64,000 nucleotides of DNA. It comes from Candidatus Homeothermus arabinoxylanisolvens (GTDB taxonomy: Bacteria; Bacteroidota; Bacteroidia; Bacteroidales; Muribaculaceae). Numbering within the stretch: position 1 is the stretch's first letter; the number at the start of each line of letters is the position of its first letter. Below are positions 54,083 to 63,699 of the stretch, piece after piece. Both the position numbers and the translations under genes were made by a program. The stretch spans positions 692 to 64,691 of the forward strand of contig LUJO01000012.1 of assembly GCA_001689405.1 (NCBI GenBank), given 5' to 3'. The notes under the pieces were generated by a model. It was given only the letters and a program-made list of their open reading frames with translations, made no database searches and was not told the DNA's origin.

Positions 54083-54574
54083 ATGCCATCCATTGAAAAT
54101 AAAGACAGCGCATTTGACTCGCTTATATCCGCGCACGGCAGCATAATATCAAAAGTGTGCTACTTCTACGCCATCGACACAGATGACTTCAACGACCTCC
54201 GGCAGGAAGCACTGATAAATCTGTGGCGCGGACTTGACCAGTTTCGCGGAGAGGCCGAGATGTCGACATGGGTCTACCGTATATGCCTCAACACATGCGT
54301 GTCATACTTCCGGAGCAACAGGAAGCGCAGACTGGCGGTACGTGTAGACGAGTGTCCGCAACTGATTGCCGACGACACCGACAAGGGCGCCATGCTCAAG
54401 GAGATGTACAATCTTATCAACCGGCTCGGACCCACCGACAAGGCGCTTATACTCATGTGGCTCGACAGCTATGACTACGAGACAATAGCCAAAGTCACGG
54501 GCATACCGCGCAATACGGTAGCGTCACGGCTCCGGCGTATTAAAGAACGACTTGTAAAATACTCTAACCTATAA
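54083..54574 (+). CDS. ECF-type RNA polymerase sigma factor
   Basis: A 163-residue sigma-70 family protein. The sigma2 region is DFNDLRQEALINLWRGLDQF with MSTWVYRICLNTCV. The sigma4 region is YDYETIAKVTGIPRNTVASR with LRRIKERL. ATG at 54083 (MPSIENKDSA) is the start; the upstream in-frame reading inside pgeF is a shadow. It follows pgeF by 80 bases and precedes a membrane protein gene by 4 bases. Confidence 0.88.
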   Translation: MPSIENKDSAFDSLISAHGSIISKVCYFYAIDTDDFNDLRQEALINLWRGLDQFRGEAEMSTWVYRICLNTCVSYFRSNRKRRLAVRVDECPQLIADDTDKGAMLKEMYNLINRLGPTDKALILMWLDSYDYETIAKVTGIPRNTVASRLRRIKERLVKYSNL

Positions 54575-54578
54575 CTCT

Positions 54579-55127
54579 ATGAACCCCGAAGAAATGAAAG
54601 AGAAATGGAATGAAATCAACTCACGCCTCGAAAACATCGAAGCGGTAAACTCACGTATACTCGAGCACATAAAACTCGACAAGGTAAAATCGGCACAAGA
54701 ACGGCTGGCCCTGCAGTACAAACGCTTCTGCACAATACTGCCGATACTCGGCATATGCGCCTCGTTCAATGCCATGCGGTTCTTTCCTACGGGCATACTC
54801 ATAGCCTTTATCGCGTTTTTCTGCATAGCCGCTGTCACCGACTACTACCTGTGGCAGGGCATAAAGAGCATCGACACAGCCACTATGGGAGTGGCCGAAG
54901 TAGCCGCTAAAGCGCGTCTTTACCGCCGCCGCCACCATCAGGCACAGATACTTCTCGCAGCTATAGTCATACCGCTGTTGACTGCTCTGTTCATTTACGC
55001 CAACGACTACTCACGCATAGGCATAATAATCGGCGGCGTTATCGGAATAGCCTTGGGACTCGTCGTGTACTTCAACGTGATGCGCAACTACAAGACCATG
55101 ATTTCGGCCGAGGCCGACGATATCTAA
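54579..55127 (+). CDS. Membrane protein paired with the ECF sigma factor
   Basis: A 182-residue protein with a charged N-terminal coiled coil (EEMKEKWNEINSRLENIE) and four hydrophobic segments (ILPILGICASFNAM, ILIAFIAFFCIAAVT, ILLAAIVIPLLTALF, IIIGGVIGIALGLVV). It is not a known zinc anti-sigma, but its position 4 bases after the sigma gene fits a membrane anti-sigma or a sensor. Its stop overlaps the convergent ispG by 4 bases. Confidence 0.7.
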   Translation: MNPEEMKEKWNEINSRLENIEAVNSRILEHIKLDKVKSAQERLALQYKRFCTILPILGICASFNAMRFFPTGILIAFIAFFCIAAVTDYYLWQGIKSIDTATMGVAEVAAKARLYRRRHHQAQILLAAIVIPLLTALFIYANDYSRIGIIIGGVIGIALGLVVYFNVMRNYKTMISAEADDI

Positions 55128-56797
55128 GCGTCCTTCCAGTCGCCGCACGATTTTATCAGCTCCACAAGCCGCGGTATGGCCTCCTCCTGAGGTATATTCT
55201 TCTCGACACAGGTCTTGCCCTTGTACAGGCTGATGTGGCCCGACGCCGCGCCCACATACCCGTAGTCGGCGTCGGCCATTTCACCGGGCCCGTTGACTAT
55301 ACACCCCATAACGCCGATTTTCAGGCCTTTAAGATGCGATGTAGCCTCTTTCACGGCTTTCAGAGTCGACTGTAGGTCAAAAAGGGTCCGGCCGCAACCC
55401 GGACAGGCTATATACTCCGTGCGGCTGATACGCAGACGGGTAGCCTGAAGTATGCCGAGCGACAAATTCATTATCTCCTCGTCACTTAGGCTCGGACTCT
55501 TGATCCACAGTCCGTCATGAAGGCCGTTGAGTATCATATACCCGAAGTCGGCTGCCGCCATGATTGATATATCGTCAGGCGAGAGGTCGCCGTAGTCAAT
55601 CATAGGTATGACCGGATGCGTCATACCCGCGTCACTTATGGCACGTGCGGCCGCAAGTATCGAATCAGGACGGTTGATATGGCTTGAGGTTATCACCACC
55701 GGCACGCCGGGCGACTTCTCAAGCTCAGGCAACCAACTGTCATAAGGCTGCGCGGCATCGACTTCCATATAATCGCCGAGCGACTTCTCAAGCCGATTTA
55801 TAACCACTGTCGGGCTATCGCCGCCAATTCCGTCAACACACGTTGACTTACGGCGTGCGGGCATACAGCCCTCCACCCTGCCGCTGCAGCCGCCGTCGGC
55901 AGGTCCGTAATGTTCGCGTGAGCCTTTGCGCAGGCCTATGTAATTGACAAGAGCGGAGGCCACAGGTATCTCGTTTTCAGGCGCTTCGCTGAGCGACACC
56001 CTTATCGTGTCGCCTATGCCCTCGGCAAGCAGTGTGCCTATGCCCACGGCGCTCTTTATGCGGCCGTCCTCGCCGTCACCCGCCTCGGTCACGCCGAGAT
56101 GCAGCGGAAAGTCCATGCCCTCGCGGTCCATGGCCGCCACAAGACGGCGCACGGTCTCGACCATAACAATGACATTGCTGGCCTTTATGGATATGACTAT
56201 GTCGAGAAATTCATGACCCACGGCCACACGCAGAAACTCCATCGCGCTCTCCACCATGCCGGCGGGAGTGTCGCCGTAACGGCTCATGATACGGTCGCTC
56301 AACGAGCCGTGGTTGACACCGATGCGTATGGCTGTGCCGTGACTGCGGCATGTGTCGAGAAAAGGCACAAACGCATCCTCGATACGCTTCAGCTCAGCCG
56401 CATACTCCTCGTCGGTGTACTCAAGTTTCTTAAACGTACGTCCAGGATCGACAAAATTGCCGGGATTTATCCTCACTTTGTCGGTAACTTCGACGGCGGC
56501 AAAAGCGGCCTTGGGATTGAAGTGTATGTCAGCCACCAGCGGTATGTCAATACCGGCGTCACGCAGCCGGCGTCTGATAACCCCGATATTCTCGGCTTCC
56601 CTTACGCCCTGCGCGGTAAGCCTCACGTAATCGGCACCCGCCTCGGCTATGCGGCGACACTGGGCCACCGAACCTTCGGTGTCCATAGTCGAGGTATTGG
56701 TCATGGACTGTATCCTTACAGGATTATCGCCCCCCAACGGTATTCCGCCTATATTAACTTCGCGCGATTTACGGCGCACATAGTCATAGCTGCCCAT
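55124..56797 (-). CDS. ispG: 4-hydroxy-3-methylbut-2-enyl diphosphate synthase, three-domain form
   Basis: A 557-residue IspG/GcpE enzyme of the MEP isoprenoid pathway. The TIM-barrel domain (VRIQSMTNTSTMDTEGSVAQ, LVADIHFNPKAA, IRIGVNHGSLSDRIM) is followed by the extra middle domain of Bacteroidota and plant enzymes. The C-terminal [4Fe-4S] domain has YIACPGCGRTLFDLQ and GVMGCIVNGPGEMADADYG. It is longer than the E. coli form because of the insert. It is followed upstream by purE with a 34-base gap. Confidence 0.93.
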   Translation of the reverse strand: MGSYDYVRRKSREVNIGGIPLGGDNPVRIQSMTNTSTMDTEGSVAQCRRIAEAGADYVRLTAQGVREAENIGVIRRRLRDAGIDIPLVADIHFNPKAAFAAVEVTDKVRINPGNFVDPGRTFKKLEYTDEEYAAELKRIEDAFVPFLDTCRSHGTAIRIGVNHGSLSDRIMSRYGDTPAGMVESAMEFLRVAVGHEFLDIVISIKASNVIVMVETVRRLVAAMDREGMDFPLHLGVTEAGDGEDGRIKSAVGIGTLLAEGIGDTIRVSLSEAPENEIPVASALVNYIGLRKGSREHYGPADGGCSGRVEGCMPARRKSTCVDGIGGDSPTVVINRLEKSLGDYMEVDAAQPYDSWLPELEKSPGVPVVITSSHINRPDSILAAARAISDAGMTHPVIPMIDYGDLSPDDISIMAAADFGYMILNGLHDGLWIKSPSLSDEEIMNLSLGILQATRLRISRTEYIACPGCGRTLFDLQSTLKAVKEATSHLKGLKIGVMGCIVNGPGEMADADYGYVGAASGHISLYKGKTCVEKNIPQEEAIPRLVELIKSCGDWKDA

Positions 56798-56831
56798 CTG
56801 TGGTCAAATATATATAATGTGTATCCTGCAA

Positions 56832-57338
56832 TCAGTTTGTCTTGAAACGGTACTTCACCTCGGCCAGCTCTGCGTTGGCCTTGACGATCTTACCCGCAAG
56901 CGACTTCTTGAACTCGGCAAGACGCGCGGCTGTGGCCTCGTCGCTAAGCGCGAGCATCTCGACAGCCAGAAGCGCTGCATTATAGCCTCCGTTTATGCCA
57001 ACGGTAGCCACAGGTATGCCCGGAGGCATCTGTACGATTGACAGCAACGCATCCATTCCCTCAAGGGTCGACGCGATAGGCACTCCTATCACCGGAAGAG
57101 TGGTGTTGGCGGCTATGACTCCCGGAAGAGCGGCGGCCATGCCGGCGGCGGCTATTATGACTTTTATACCGCGGGCGGCGGCTCCGGTGGCAAACTCCTC
57201 GACCTGCGCTGGAGTGCGGTGAGCCGACAAAGCGTTCATCTCAAACGGTATCTCGAACTCATCGAGAAGCTGGGCCGATTTTCCCATTACGGGCATGTCT
57301 GACGTACTGCCCATGATTATGCTAACGATCGGTTTCAT
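56832..57338 (-). CDS. purE: 5-(carboxyamino)imidazole ribonucleotide mutase
   Basis: A 168-residue class I PurE that moves the carboxyl group in purine synthesis. The N-terminus is VSIIMGSTSDMPVMGKSAQL with NALSAHRTPAQVEEFA, and AAGMAAALPGVIAANT lines the active site. The length matches the family. The partner purK is not in the window. Confidence 0.95.
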   Translation of the reverse strand: MKPIVSIIMGSTSDMPVMGKSAQLLDEFEIPFEMNALSAHRTPAQVEEFATGAAARGIKVIIAAAGMAAALPGVIAANTTLPVIGVPIASTLEGMDALLSIVQMPPGIPVATVGINGGYNAALLAVEMLALSDEATAARLAEFKKSLAGKIVKANAELAEVKYRFKTN

Positions 57339-57365
57339 ATAACGTATATTATTTTGTCATTGATG

Positions 57366-57968
57366 TCATGTAAGTATAAATACCCAGAAAAAGCCGTTGA
57401 CCACGCCGGCCGCCACCTGCATCAGCGTATGGCACTGCAGGAGTATGCGCGACGTGCAGAGTATGCCGGTCAATATGATGGCAAGCGACAGCACGGGCCA
57501 CATGTCAATCACGTTTATGCCGTAAAGGGCTATGCGCGACAACAGCGCGAGAAGACCGCCCATAGCCGCCGCGTGGGCACTGATTTTCCACCATATGTTG
57601 ACCACGCACGACAGCACGGCCGCCACCGCGCCGCCTACCATGAACATCCACATCCAGTGAGGGGCATGTATACCGTGAAGATACCACGATGCCCCCAGAT
57701 AACAGGCGGCGGTCACCATATAGGGTATATAGCGCTCCTTACGGTTGTTCAGTCCGGGATGGCTTATTATTTTGAGTTTGTACAATACGTAGATAGCGAG
57801 CATCGGCAGCATACAGGTTATGAGCCACACCATGACCACGACATTCCACCGCAGCGCCGCAGGCAGAAATGACAGTGTCGTCACCCACAGCGCTATAAAC
57901 ACGGCATAAGTGGGTATGAGCACCGGGCTTAAGACCCATGAAAATATATGTGCTGTTTTATTTATCAT
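57366..57968 (-). CDS. PAP2-like membrane phosphatase
   Basis: A 200-residue protein with about six membrane segments. Parts of the PAP2 signature are visible: KISAHAAAMGG (the PSGH box) and SRILLQCHTLMQVAAG (SRx5Hx3D box, with Gln in place of Asp). The first box is weak (RKERYIP). Relatives remove phosphate from lipid phosphates, such as undecaprenyl pyrophosphate. It lies between purE and rpoN with gaps of 27 and 30 bases. Confidence 0.65.
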   Translation of the reverse strand: MINKTAHIFSWVLSPVLIPTYAVFIALWVTTLSFLPAALRWNVVVMVWLITCMLPMLAIYVLYKLKIISHPGLNNRKERYIPYMVTAACYLGASWYLHGIHAPHWMWMFMVGGAVAAVLSCVVNIWWKISAHAAAMGGLLALLSRIALYGINVIDMWPVLSLAIILTGILCTSRILLQCHTLMQVAAGVVNGFFWVFILT

Positions 57969-57998
57969 GTCTTTATAACGATTGATATTTGACTATGT

Positions 57999-59438
57999 TT
58001 ATATCTCGCGGCGCAAACGTGCCACAGGTATGCCTAATTTCTCGCGGTACTTGGCCACGGTGCGTCGTGCTATGTCATAACCGCGCGACACCATTTCGGC
58101 CGTTATCACCTCGTCGCTGAGAGGATGGCGCTTGTCCTCGCCGTCTATGACCGACTTGAGCGTGGCCATAAGCTCGTGGGTCGACGCGTCGCCGTCATCC
58201 TTGGGGCGCTCGTTGAAAAAGAACTTCAAGGGGTATACCCCGTGGGCGGTAGCCACATATTTGCCCGCCGCGGCACGTGATATGACCGACAGGTCATAAC
58301 CCGTCAGTTTCGACACATCCTTGAGTATCATCGGCTTGATAAGGCTCTCGTCGTCGCCGTTGCGGAAGAAGTCTTTCTGTAGCCTGACTATGGCGCTCAT
58401 GACGCGAAACAGGGTCTCCTGCCTCATGCGCAGTATCTTTATAAACTCGGTTGCCTCGTCGCGTTTCTGCCTGATAAACAGGGCCGCCTCGCCCGATGAC
58501 CTCGAGCCTTGCAGCGACAGGGGCTTATCCTCCTCGTCATCGCGGAAAGTCTCCTCTATGCGTAGCTCCGGTATGTTGTTCAGGAGCGTGAGCTCTATGT
58601 CGTTGCCGTCGACCTCGACGGCGAAGTCGGGTATTATGTGGCGTGTACGCTCCTCGGCAGGGTCATTGCCTATGTCGCTCGCGGGCTTGGGATTGAGCGA
58701 CCGTATGACTTTTATCGCCTCGCGCAGTTTTTCGGGTGACACGCCTACCGCCGATGCAAGCCGGTCATAGTGCTTGCGCGAGAACAGGTCAAAGTAGTGG
58801 GCCACAATCTCCGTGGCCGTAAGCACGCTGTCGCTCCGCTCGCGGCGTTTAAGCTGCAGCAGCAGACACTCGCGCAGGTCTACGGCGCCTATGCCGGCCG
58901 GCTCAAGAGTGCGCACAAGGTCGAGCATGACCCTGACCTCGGCTGCCGACGCCACCAGCCCCGTCTGCTCCTCTATATCGTATACCATCGAATTGACATC
59001 GCGCGTAAGGTAGCCGTTGTCGTCAAGATTGCCGGCTATGTAAAGAGCCAACGTGCGCTGACGGTCGGTAAGGTCATGTTCGGCAAGCTGCTCCGACAGC
59101 ATGTCAAGAAGCGATGCGGCGCTGTCGGCGGCCACCGGCTCCGCGTACGAGTCGTTTACGCTGTGGTTGCGTGCTTCGAGCCGATAGAACGGGATCTCCT
59201 CCTCCGAGGCGTAATCGGCACGTCTTATATCCTCGGCTGTCTCGTTGAACACTTCGGTGTCATCGGCCGCTTCGTCGGCCTCGACCCTCTCCAGAGCGGG
59301 ATTATCGTCAAGAGCCCGCCGCACTTCGTCTTCCACCTCAGGGCCGTTCATCTCAAGCATTTTCACAAACTTTACCTGAAGCGGAGAGAGCCGCTGTTGC
59401 AGCCGTTGTTGCATCGATAGGCTTAATGACTCTTCCAT
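57999..59438 (-). CDS. rpoN: RNA polymerase sigma-54 factor
   Basis: A 479-residue RpoN. The Gln/Leu-rich activator region is at the start (SLSMQQRLQQRLSPLQVKFV), followed by an acidic segment and the core-binding domain. The helix-turn-helix comes before the C-terminal RpoN box ARRTVAKYREKLGI. It directs transcription needing AAA+ activators. The ATG at 59438 (MEESLSLSMQ) is the family start. No activator or -24/-12 promoter was recognised here. Confidence 0.94.
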   Translation of the reverse strand: MEESLSLSMQQRLQQRLSPLQVKFVKMLEMNGPEVEDEVRRALDDNPALERVEADEAADDTEVFNETAEDIRRADYASEEEIPFYRLEARNHSVNDSYAEPVAADSAASLLDMLSEQLAEHDLTDRQRTLALYIAGNLDDNGYLTRDVNSMVYDIEEQTGLVASAAEVRVMLDLVRTLEPAGIGAVDLRECLLLQLKRRERSDSVLTATEIVAHYFDLFSRKHYDRLASAVGVSPEKLREAIKVIRSLNPKPASDIGNDPAEERTRHIIPDFAVEVDGNDIELTLLNNIPELRIEETFRDDEEDKPLSLQGSRSSGEAALFIRQKRDEATEFIKILRMRQETLFRVMSAIVRLQKDFFRNGDDESLIKPMILKDVSKLTGYDLSVISRAAAGKYVATAHGVYPLKFFFNERPKDDGDASTHELMATLKSVIDGEDKRHPLSDEVITAEMVSRGYDIARRTVAKYREKLGIPVARLRREI

Positions 59439-59535
59439 AATCGCGATATATAATCTATACAAAAATAACAATTCGGCGCCGATTTCGCCTAATATTGTTA
59501 CTTATTTTTTCGGCCCGTGACCCGCAGGGCCATTG

Positions 59536-60489
59536 TCACGCCATCGGGTCGCCGGCGTGGTAAGTGCCTATATGACGGCCTTTTTTCTCCTCGAATATCT
59601 CCGATACGGCAAAAAATATTCCGCTCTCCTCCACGTCGCCGAACTCGTCGTTGATTGCCGTGCCGAACATCCTCATCGAAGGCGACAGGCTCATGTAGGC
59701 GTTGACAAGCGGCGGTATGTTGTAGCCGTGCTCCCTTATGGCCTTGTTGAGTATCTTGTAGTCCTCCTTGAACGACGTCCCTGTAAACATACGCTCCATG
59801 GCCTCGACGTCGGTGTGGGTCGTCAGCGGGGTTATAGGCACTACAAGACGGTCGGGATCGGGGAAGTGCTTGGTCAGGAAGTACAGTATCATGTTGCGGC
59901 ACTCCGCGTTGTAGCTCGGATACATGGTGACCTTGCCGAACAGATATTTTACCGACGGATACACTACGGTAAGGGCGCCAAGACCGTCCCACAGGTTATC
60001 GAGCGCATAGAGGGCCTTCGGACCCGCCTTCGACGTCTGGTACTCGGGCCTCACCCATGACCGGCCAAGTTCGAGTATGTGAGGCAGATACTCCTTGATA
60101 AACCGGGGCGAGAAGTCAAACATATGGCTCGTGGCTATGCGCGGTTTGCCGTCAGACGTGAATTTTATATTCTCGCCGGTGATAAACCGGTAGCCGCCCA
60201 TGATCTCGCGCTCATCGGGGTTCCACACGATAAGCTGACGACACGGAGGGTCCATGAGGTCAAACTCGTCTATGTCACACGCTTTGCCCGTGCCTCCGCC
60301 GTCATTGCGGAATGCGATTTCGCGCAGACGCCCTATCTCTTTCATCACGTTGGGCGAATTGTGGGCGTCTACTATATATATGTGGTTGCCCCCCTTGTTT
60401 GTGTTTCGGAGAAACTTGTCGGGAGTCAACTCGTCTTCAAGCAACTCAACAGGTATCGGATCAATAATCTGCATGCTCATTTTACTCAC
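59536..60489 (-). CDS. glsB: Glycine-lipid N-acyltransferase GlsB-like (OlsB family GNAT)
   Basis: A 317-residue acyltransferase (start Met1, or Met4 at 60480). GNAT/hemolysin-type features are IAFRNDGGGTGKACDIDEFD, IVWNPDEREIMGGYRFI and LELGRSWVRPEYQTSKAGPK. In Bacteroides thetaiotaomicron glsB and glsA make glycine lipids, in which an acylated 3-hydroxy fatty acid is joined to glycine. The adjacent glsA-like gene 16 bases upstream supports this. It lies 97 bases from rpoN. Confidence 0.82.
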   Translation of the reverse strand: MSKMSMQIIDPIPVELLEDELTPDKFLRNTNKGGNHIYIVDAHNSPNVMKEIGRLREIAFRNDGGGTGKACDIDEFDLMDPPCRQLIVWNPDEREIMGGYRFITGENIKFTSDGKPRIATSHMFDFSPRFIKEYLPHILELGRSWVRPEYQTSKAGPKALYALDNLWDGLGALTVVYPSVKYLFGKVTMYPSYNAECRNMILYFLTKHFPDPDRLVVPITPLTTHTDVEAMERMFTGTSFKEDYKILNKAIREHGYNIPPLVNAYMSLSPSMRMFGTAINDEFGDVEESGIFFAVSEIFEEKKGRHIGTYHAGDPMA

Positions 60490-60505
60490 AGCTTAGTGTT
60501 GATGT

Positions 60506-61354
60506 CTATTTCGTTTTTAAGTTATACACCATGCGCTTCACTCGGCGGGCCTCCTCCGACGCCTGCTTTCCTCCTCGGAATATCGTGTGCGACAGCGGGT
60601 TGCCCACTTTCAGCGTAAAGTGTGCATTACGGCTTTTAAATATTTCCCGCGGGAGGTAGATCATCTCGATGTTGAATTTCAATCCCAGACGGGTACGTAA
60701 CTTTGCAAAATTATAAAAAAACGATGAATTTCTACCATCAAAATACACCGGAATTATATCACGGCCATACTGAACAGCTTTATTTATAAACATTTTCTGC
60801 CATTTCAGGTCGCGGACGCCCTTTTTGCCTTTTCGCGACACAAGGCCCGCAGGAAAGATTATGATCGGATCATCGCCGGCAAAATACTCGTCTACGTCGG
60901 TCGTGGCCTCGCGGCTCTGACGTCCGTGCTTGTTGACCGGAAGAAAGACATCCTTCAGAGGCTTGACGGCCATGAGCAGGTCATTGACCACAAACTTGAC
61001 CTCACCGCCGTACACCCGGTGTATCCAGTCTATCATCACTATGCCGTCGAGAGCACCGAGCGGATGATTGCTGACTATTATGACGCGGCGGCCTTTCGGC
61101 AGGAGCTCCTCGCCCTTTACGTCGTAGGTGACGCCGAGGTCCTTCAGCACGGCACGGCAGAAGCCGGCGCCCCGTTTGCCCCGCGTACGCTCCAGTATGC
61201 CGTTGAGTTCATCCTGCCTTATGGTGTGTTCAAGCCACTTGACCAGTACTCCCGGTATATAACGCGAGTACTTCGGCATGCGCTCCTTCAGCGTATCGCC
61301 CACAGCCACACGCAGCTCCTCGTCGGCACTATGTCTTGCATTGTGATGAAACAT
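60506..61354 (-). CDS. glsA: Glycine-lipid O-acyltransferase GlsA-like
   Basis: A 282-residue PlsC-type acyltransferase. The catalytic NHx4D motif is in VIIVSNHPLGALDGIVMID and the glycerolipid-binding motif is IIIFPAGLVSRKGKKG. It would add the second acyl chain to the glycine lipid made by the GlsB-like enzyme. The start at 61354 is the longest; a TAATTTTG sequence lies just before it (61366-61359), which would give almost no leader, so Met25 (61282) is possible. Confidence 0.82.
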   Translation of the reverse strand: MFHHNARHSADEELRVAVGDTLKERMPKYSRYIPGVLVKWLEHTIRQDELNGILERTRGKRGAGFCRAVLKDLGVTYDVKGEELLPKGRRVIIVSNHPLGALDGIVMIDWIHRVYGGEVKFVVNDLLMAVKPLKDVFLPVNKHGRQSREATTDVDEYFAGDDPIIIFPAGLVSRKGKKGVRDLKWQKMFINKAVQYGRDIIPVYFDGRNSSFFYNFAKLRTRLGLKFNIEMIYLPREIFKSRNAHFTLKVGNPLSHTIFRGGKQASEEARRVKRMVYNLKTK

Positions 61355-61554
61355 GACGCAAAATTAGTCAAAATACTCGTAAACACCCTACTCCACCCCT
61401 GTCTGACTAATTGGACTGATCTGGCTAATTCACTTAATCCAATCCTCCCCGCCCTAAATTCCTGCCCAAAAGCAATGTTTTTCACTATTTTTTAGTAAAT
61501 TTGCGCCGTAATTCTACAGTCTATTAATTTTTGTTAAACTTATCATCTCGCAAG
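61355..61554. other. Intergenic region with TAATT-rich repeats before sulP
   Basis: About 200 bases between divergent genes. 61401-61441 has short recurring words (GACTAATTGG, GGACTGATC, GGCTAATTC, ACTTAATCC) like the repeats near 63.8 kb. TAAATTTG at 61496-61503 is a -7 element for the transporter gene. Confidence 0.5.
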
Positions 61555-63276
61555 ATGAAGCTTTCAGGTACAATTGATTTTCAGCCGAAACTCTTTTCGG
61601 CTCTGCGCCATTATTCATTAAATCGTTTTAAAGACGACCTCATTGCGGGTATCGTGGTCGGCATCGTGGCTCTGCCTCTGGCCATAGCCTTCGGTATAGC
61701 TTCCGGTGTAAGCCCCACCATAGGTCTTATAACCGCTATAATAGGCGGTTTCCTCGTATCGGCTTTCGGAGGCAACTCAGTACAGATAGGAGGCCCCACC
61801 GGTGCGTTCATCGTCATAGTCTACAGCATAATCCAGAACTTCGGGCTGCAGGGCCTCGCCATAGCCACTCTCATGGCCGGCCTCATACTCATACTGCTCG
61901 GACTGTTTCATCTCGGCACGGTCATCAAGTTCATACCCTACCCCATTGTCGTGGGCTTCACGAGCGGTATAGCGCTGACTATCTTCTCTACCCAGATCAA
62001 TGACTTCTTGGGGCTCGGGCTGAAGGATGTGCCGAGCGAATTCTTATCGAAATGGGGAGTGTTCATATCCAACTTCGACAAAATAAACTGGCCCACACTG
62101 GCGGTGGGAGCCGTATCGCTTCTCATTATTATACTTACGCCCAAAATTTCAAAGAAGCTCCCCGGGTCACTGATTGCCATAATCATCGTCACCGCAGCCG
62201 TGTATCTGCTTAAAGGAGCATTCCCGGAATTTGCCGTCGAGACCATCGGCGACCGCTTCGGCTCGCTGCCTACCGACATACCGCAGCCCCGCGGCTTCGA
62301 GCTGTCGATGAACACCATCAACCAGTTGCTCCCCTCGGCCTTCACCATAGCCGTACTCTGCGCCATAGAGTCACTGCTGTCGGCAACGGTAGCCGACGGT
62401 GTCACCGGCTCGCGCACCAACAGCAACACGGAGCTTATCGGTCAGGGCATAGCCAACATAGTCGTGCCCTTCTTCGGAGGCATACCCGTCACCGGAGCCA
62501 TCGCACGCACCATGACCAACATAACCAACGGAGGACGCACCCCCGTGGCAGGCATCATACATACCGTGGTACTGCTGCTCATATTCCTGTTCCTCATGCC
62601 GCTCATCAACCTTGTGCCCATGAGCTGCCTCGCCGCTGTCCTGATTGTCGTAGCATACAACATGAGCGGCTGGCGCACCGTGGTAGGCATATTCAAAGCC
62701 CCCAAGAGCGATGTGTCGGTGCTCATGGTCACATTCCTTCTCACCGTCATATTTGACCTAACCATCGCTATCGAGATAGGACTTCTGCTCGCCATAATCC
62801 TCTTCCTGCGCCGCGTCATGGAGAACACCCAGATAAAAGTGTACTCCGAGCAGCTTGACGTAGCCGAAGGCACCGACGCCACCCACCACGAAGTGCTCGA
62901 TGTGGAGAAGGGAGTAAGCGTATACGAGATTGACGGTCCCTTCTTCTTCGGCGTGGCTACGAAGTTTGACGAGATGATGCGCTCCACTCTCGGCGAAAAA
63001 CCCGTAGTGCGCATACTCCGCATGCGCAAGGTGCCGTTTATCGACGCCACCGCAGTACACAACCTCGAGATTCTGATAAAGTCATCGCAGAGCGAAGGCA
63101 TACATATAGTACTGTCGGGTGTCAACCCGCAGGTGCGCCAGATACTGCTTAAATCGGGCATTGACAGGCTCGTGGGCGAAGACCACATATGCGACCACAT
63201 AACAAAAGCGGTCGCCATGGCCAACAAAATAGCCGGCAGCTACAATGCGCTGCACCGCCATTCCGCCCGTCATTGA
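61555..63276 (+). CDS. SulP family anion transporter with STAS domain
   Basis: A 573-residue SLC26/SulP protein. The N-terminal membrane part has ALPLAIAFGIASGVSPTIGL, FGGNSVQIGGPTGAFIVI and a core of about 14 segments. The C-terminal STAS domain (about 445-560) has VYEIDGPFFFGVATKFDEMM and MRKVPFIDATAVHNLEILIK. Substrates of the family include sulfate, bicarbonate and dicarboxylates. ATG at 61555 is used; a TTG 24 bases upstream is also open. Confidence 0.9.
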   Translation: MKLSGTIDFQPKLFSALRHYSLNRFKDDLIAGIVVGIVALPLAIAFGIASGVSPTIGLITAIIGGFLVSAFGGNSVQIGGPTGAFIVIVYSIIQNFGLQGLAIATLMAGLILILLGLFHLGTVIKFIPYPIVVGFTSGIALTIFSTQINDFLGLGLKDVPSEFLSKWGVFISNFDKINWPTLAVGAVSLLIIILTPKISKKLPGSLIAIIIVTAAVYLLKGAFPEFAVETIGDRFGSLPTDIPQPRGFELSMNTINQLLPSAFTIAVLCAIESLLSATVADGVTGSRTNSNTELIGQGIANIVVPFFGGIPVTGAIARTMTNITNGGRTPVAGIIHTVVLLLIFLFLMPLINLVPMSCLAAVLIVVAYNMSGWRTVVGIFKAPKSDVSVLMVTFLLTVIFDLTIAIEIGLLLAIILFLRRVMENTQIKVYSEQLDVAEGTDATHHEVLDVEKGVSVYEIDGPFFFGVATKFDEMMRSTLGEKPVVRILRMRKVPFIDATAVHNLEILIKSSQSEGIHIVLSGVNPQVRQILLKSGIDRLVGEDHICDHITKAVAMANKIAGSYNALHRHSARH

Positions 63277-63391
63277 CCTTGCCAGGCCCGTTGCCGGCGA
63301 TGCTTTTAAGTGTTAAAAATCAGTCACTTCTAATACAAAATTTTGCGTTTTTTAGAGAAATTGCATTTTCTCATAAAAAATATTGTAAATT

Positions 63392-63425
63392 TTTGTTGTG
63401 GTGTTCCGATTTTATATTAACTTTG
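63392..63425 (+). promoter_or_regulatory. Promoter of the small lipoprotein gene
   Basis: TTTG (63392-63395), 22 bases, then TAACTTTG (63418-63425) matches the consensus. The leader is about 45 bases and AT-rich. Confidence 0.65.
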
Positions 63426-63472
63426 CAACGTTTTTGAAGCTAAAAATTGTTTTATTATTAATTTACAAAGAA

Positions 63473-63676
63473 ATGAAAAAGTTAGTTTTATTACTTGCTG
63501 TTGTATTCAGCGTATCAATGTTCTCTTGCAAGTCTTCTGACGCTGCTGCTGACGCTAATGACTCTGTAGCTGTTGTAGAAGAGGCTGTTGAAGTTGTTGA
63601 AGTTGTTGCTGATTCTGCTGCTGCCGCTGCTGACTCTGTAGCTGCTCCCGCTGACTCTGCAGTTGTTGCTGAATAA
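63473..63676 (+). CDS. Small acidic Ala/Val-rich lipoprotein
   Basis: A 67-residue product: a signal peptide (MKKLVLLLAVVFSVSMFSC, lipobox MFSC) and a mature part of about 48 residues made mainly of Ala, Val, Asp, Glu and Ser in short recurring units (VVEEAVEVVEVV, ADSAAAAADSVAA). Codons are strongly GCT/GTT/TCT-ending, unlike the GC-ending use of its neighbours, which fits very high expression. It has its own promoter and terminator. Function unknown; perhaps an abundant envelope lipoprotein. Confidence 0.8.
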   Translation: MKKLVLLLAVVFSVSMFSCKSSDAAADANDSVAVVEEAVEVVEVVADSAAAAADSVAAPADSAVVAE

Positions 63677-63699
63677 TTAATTCAACTACAGCATGAAAT

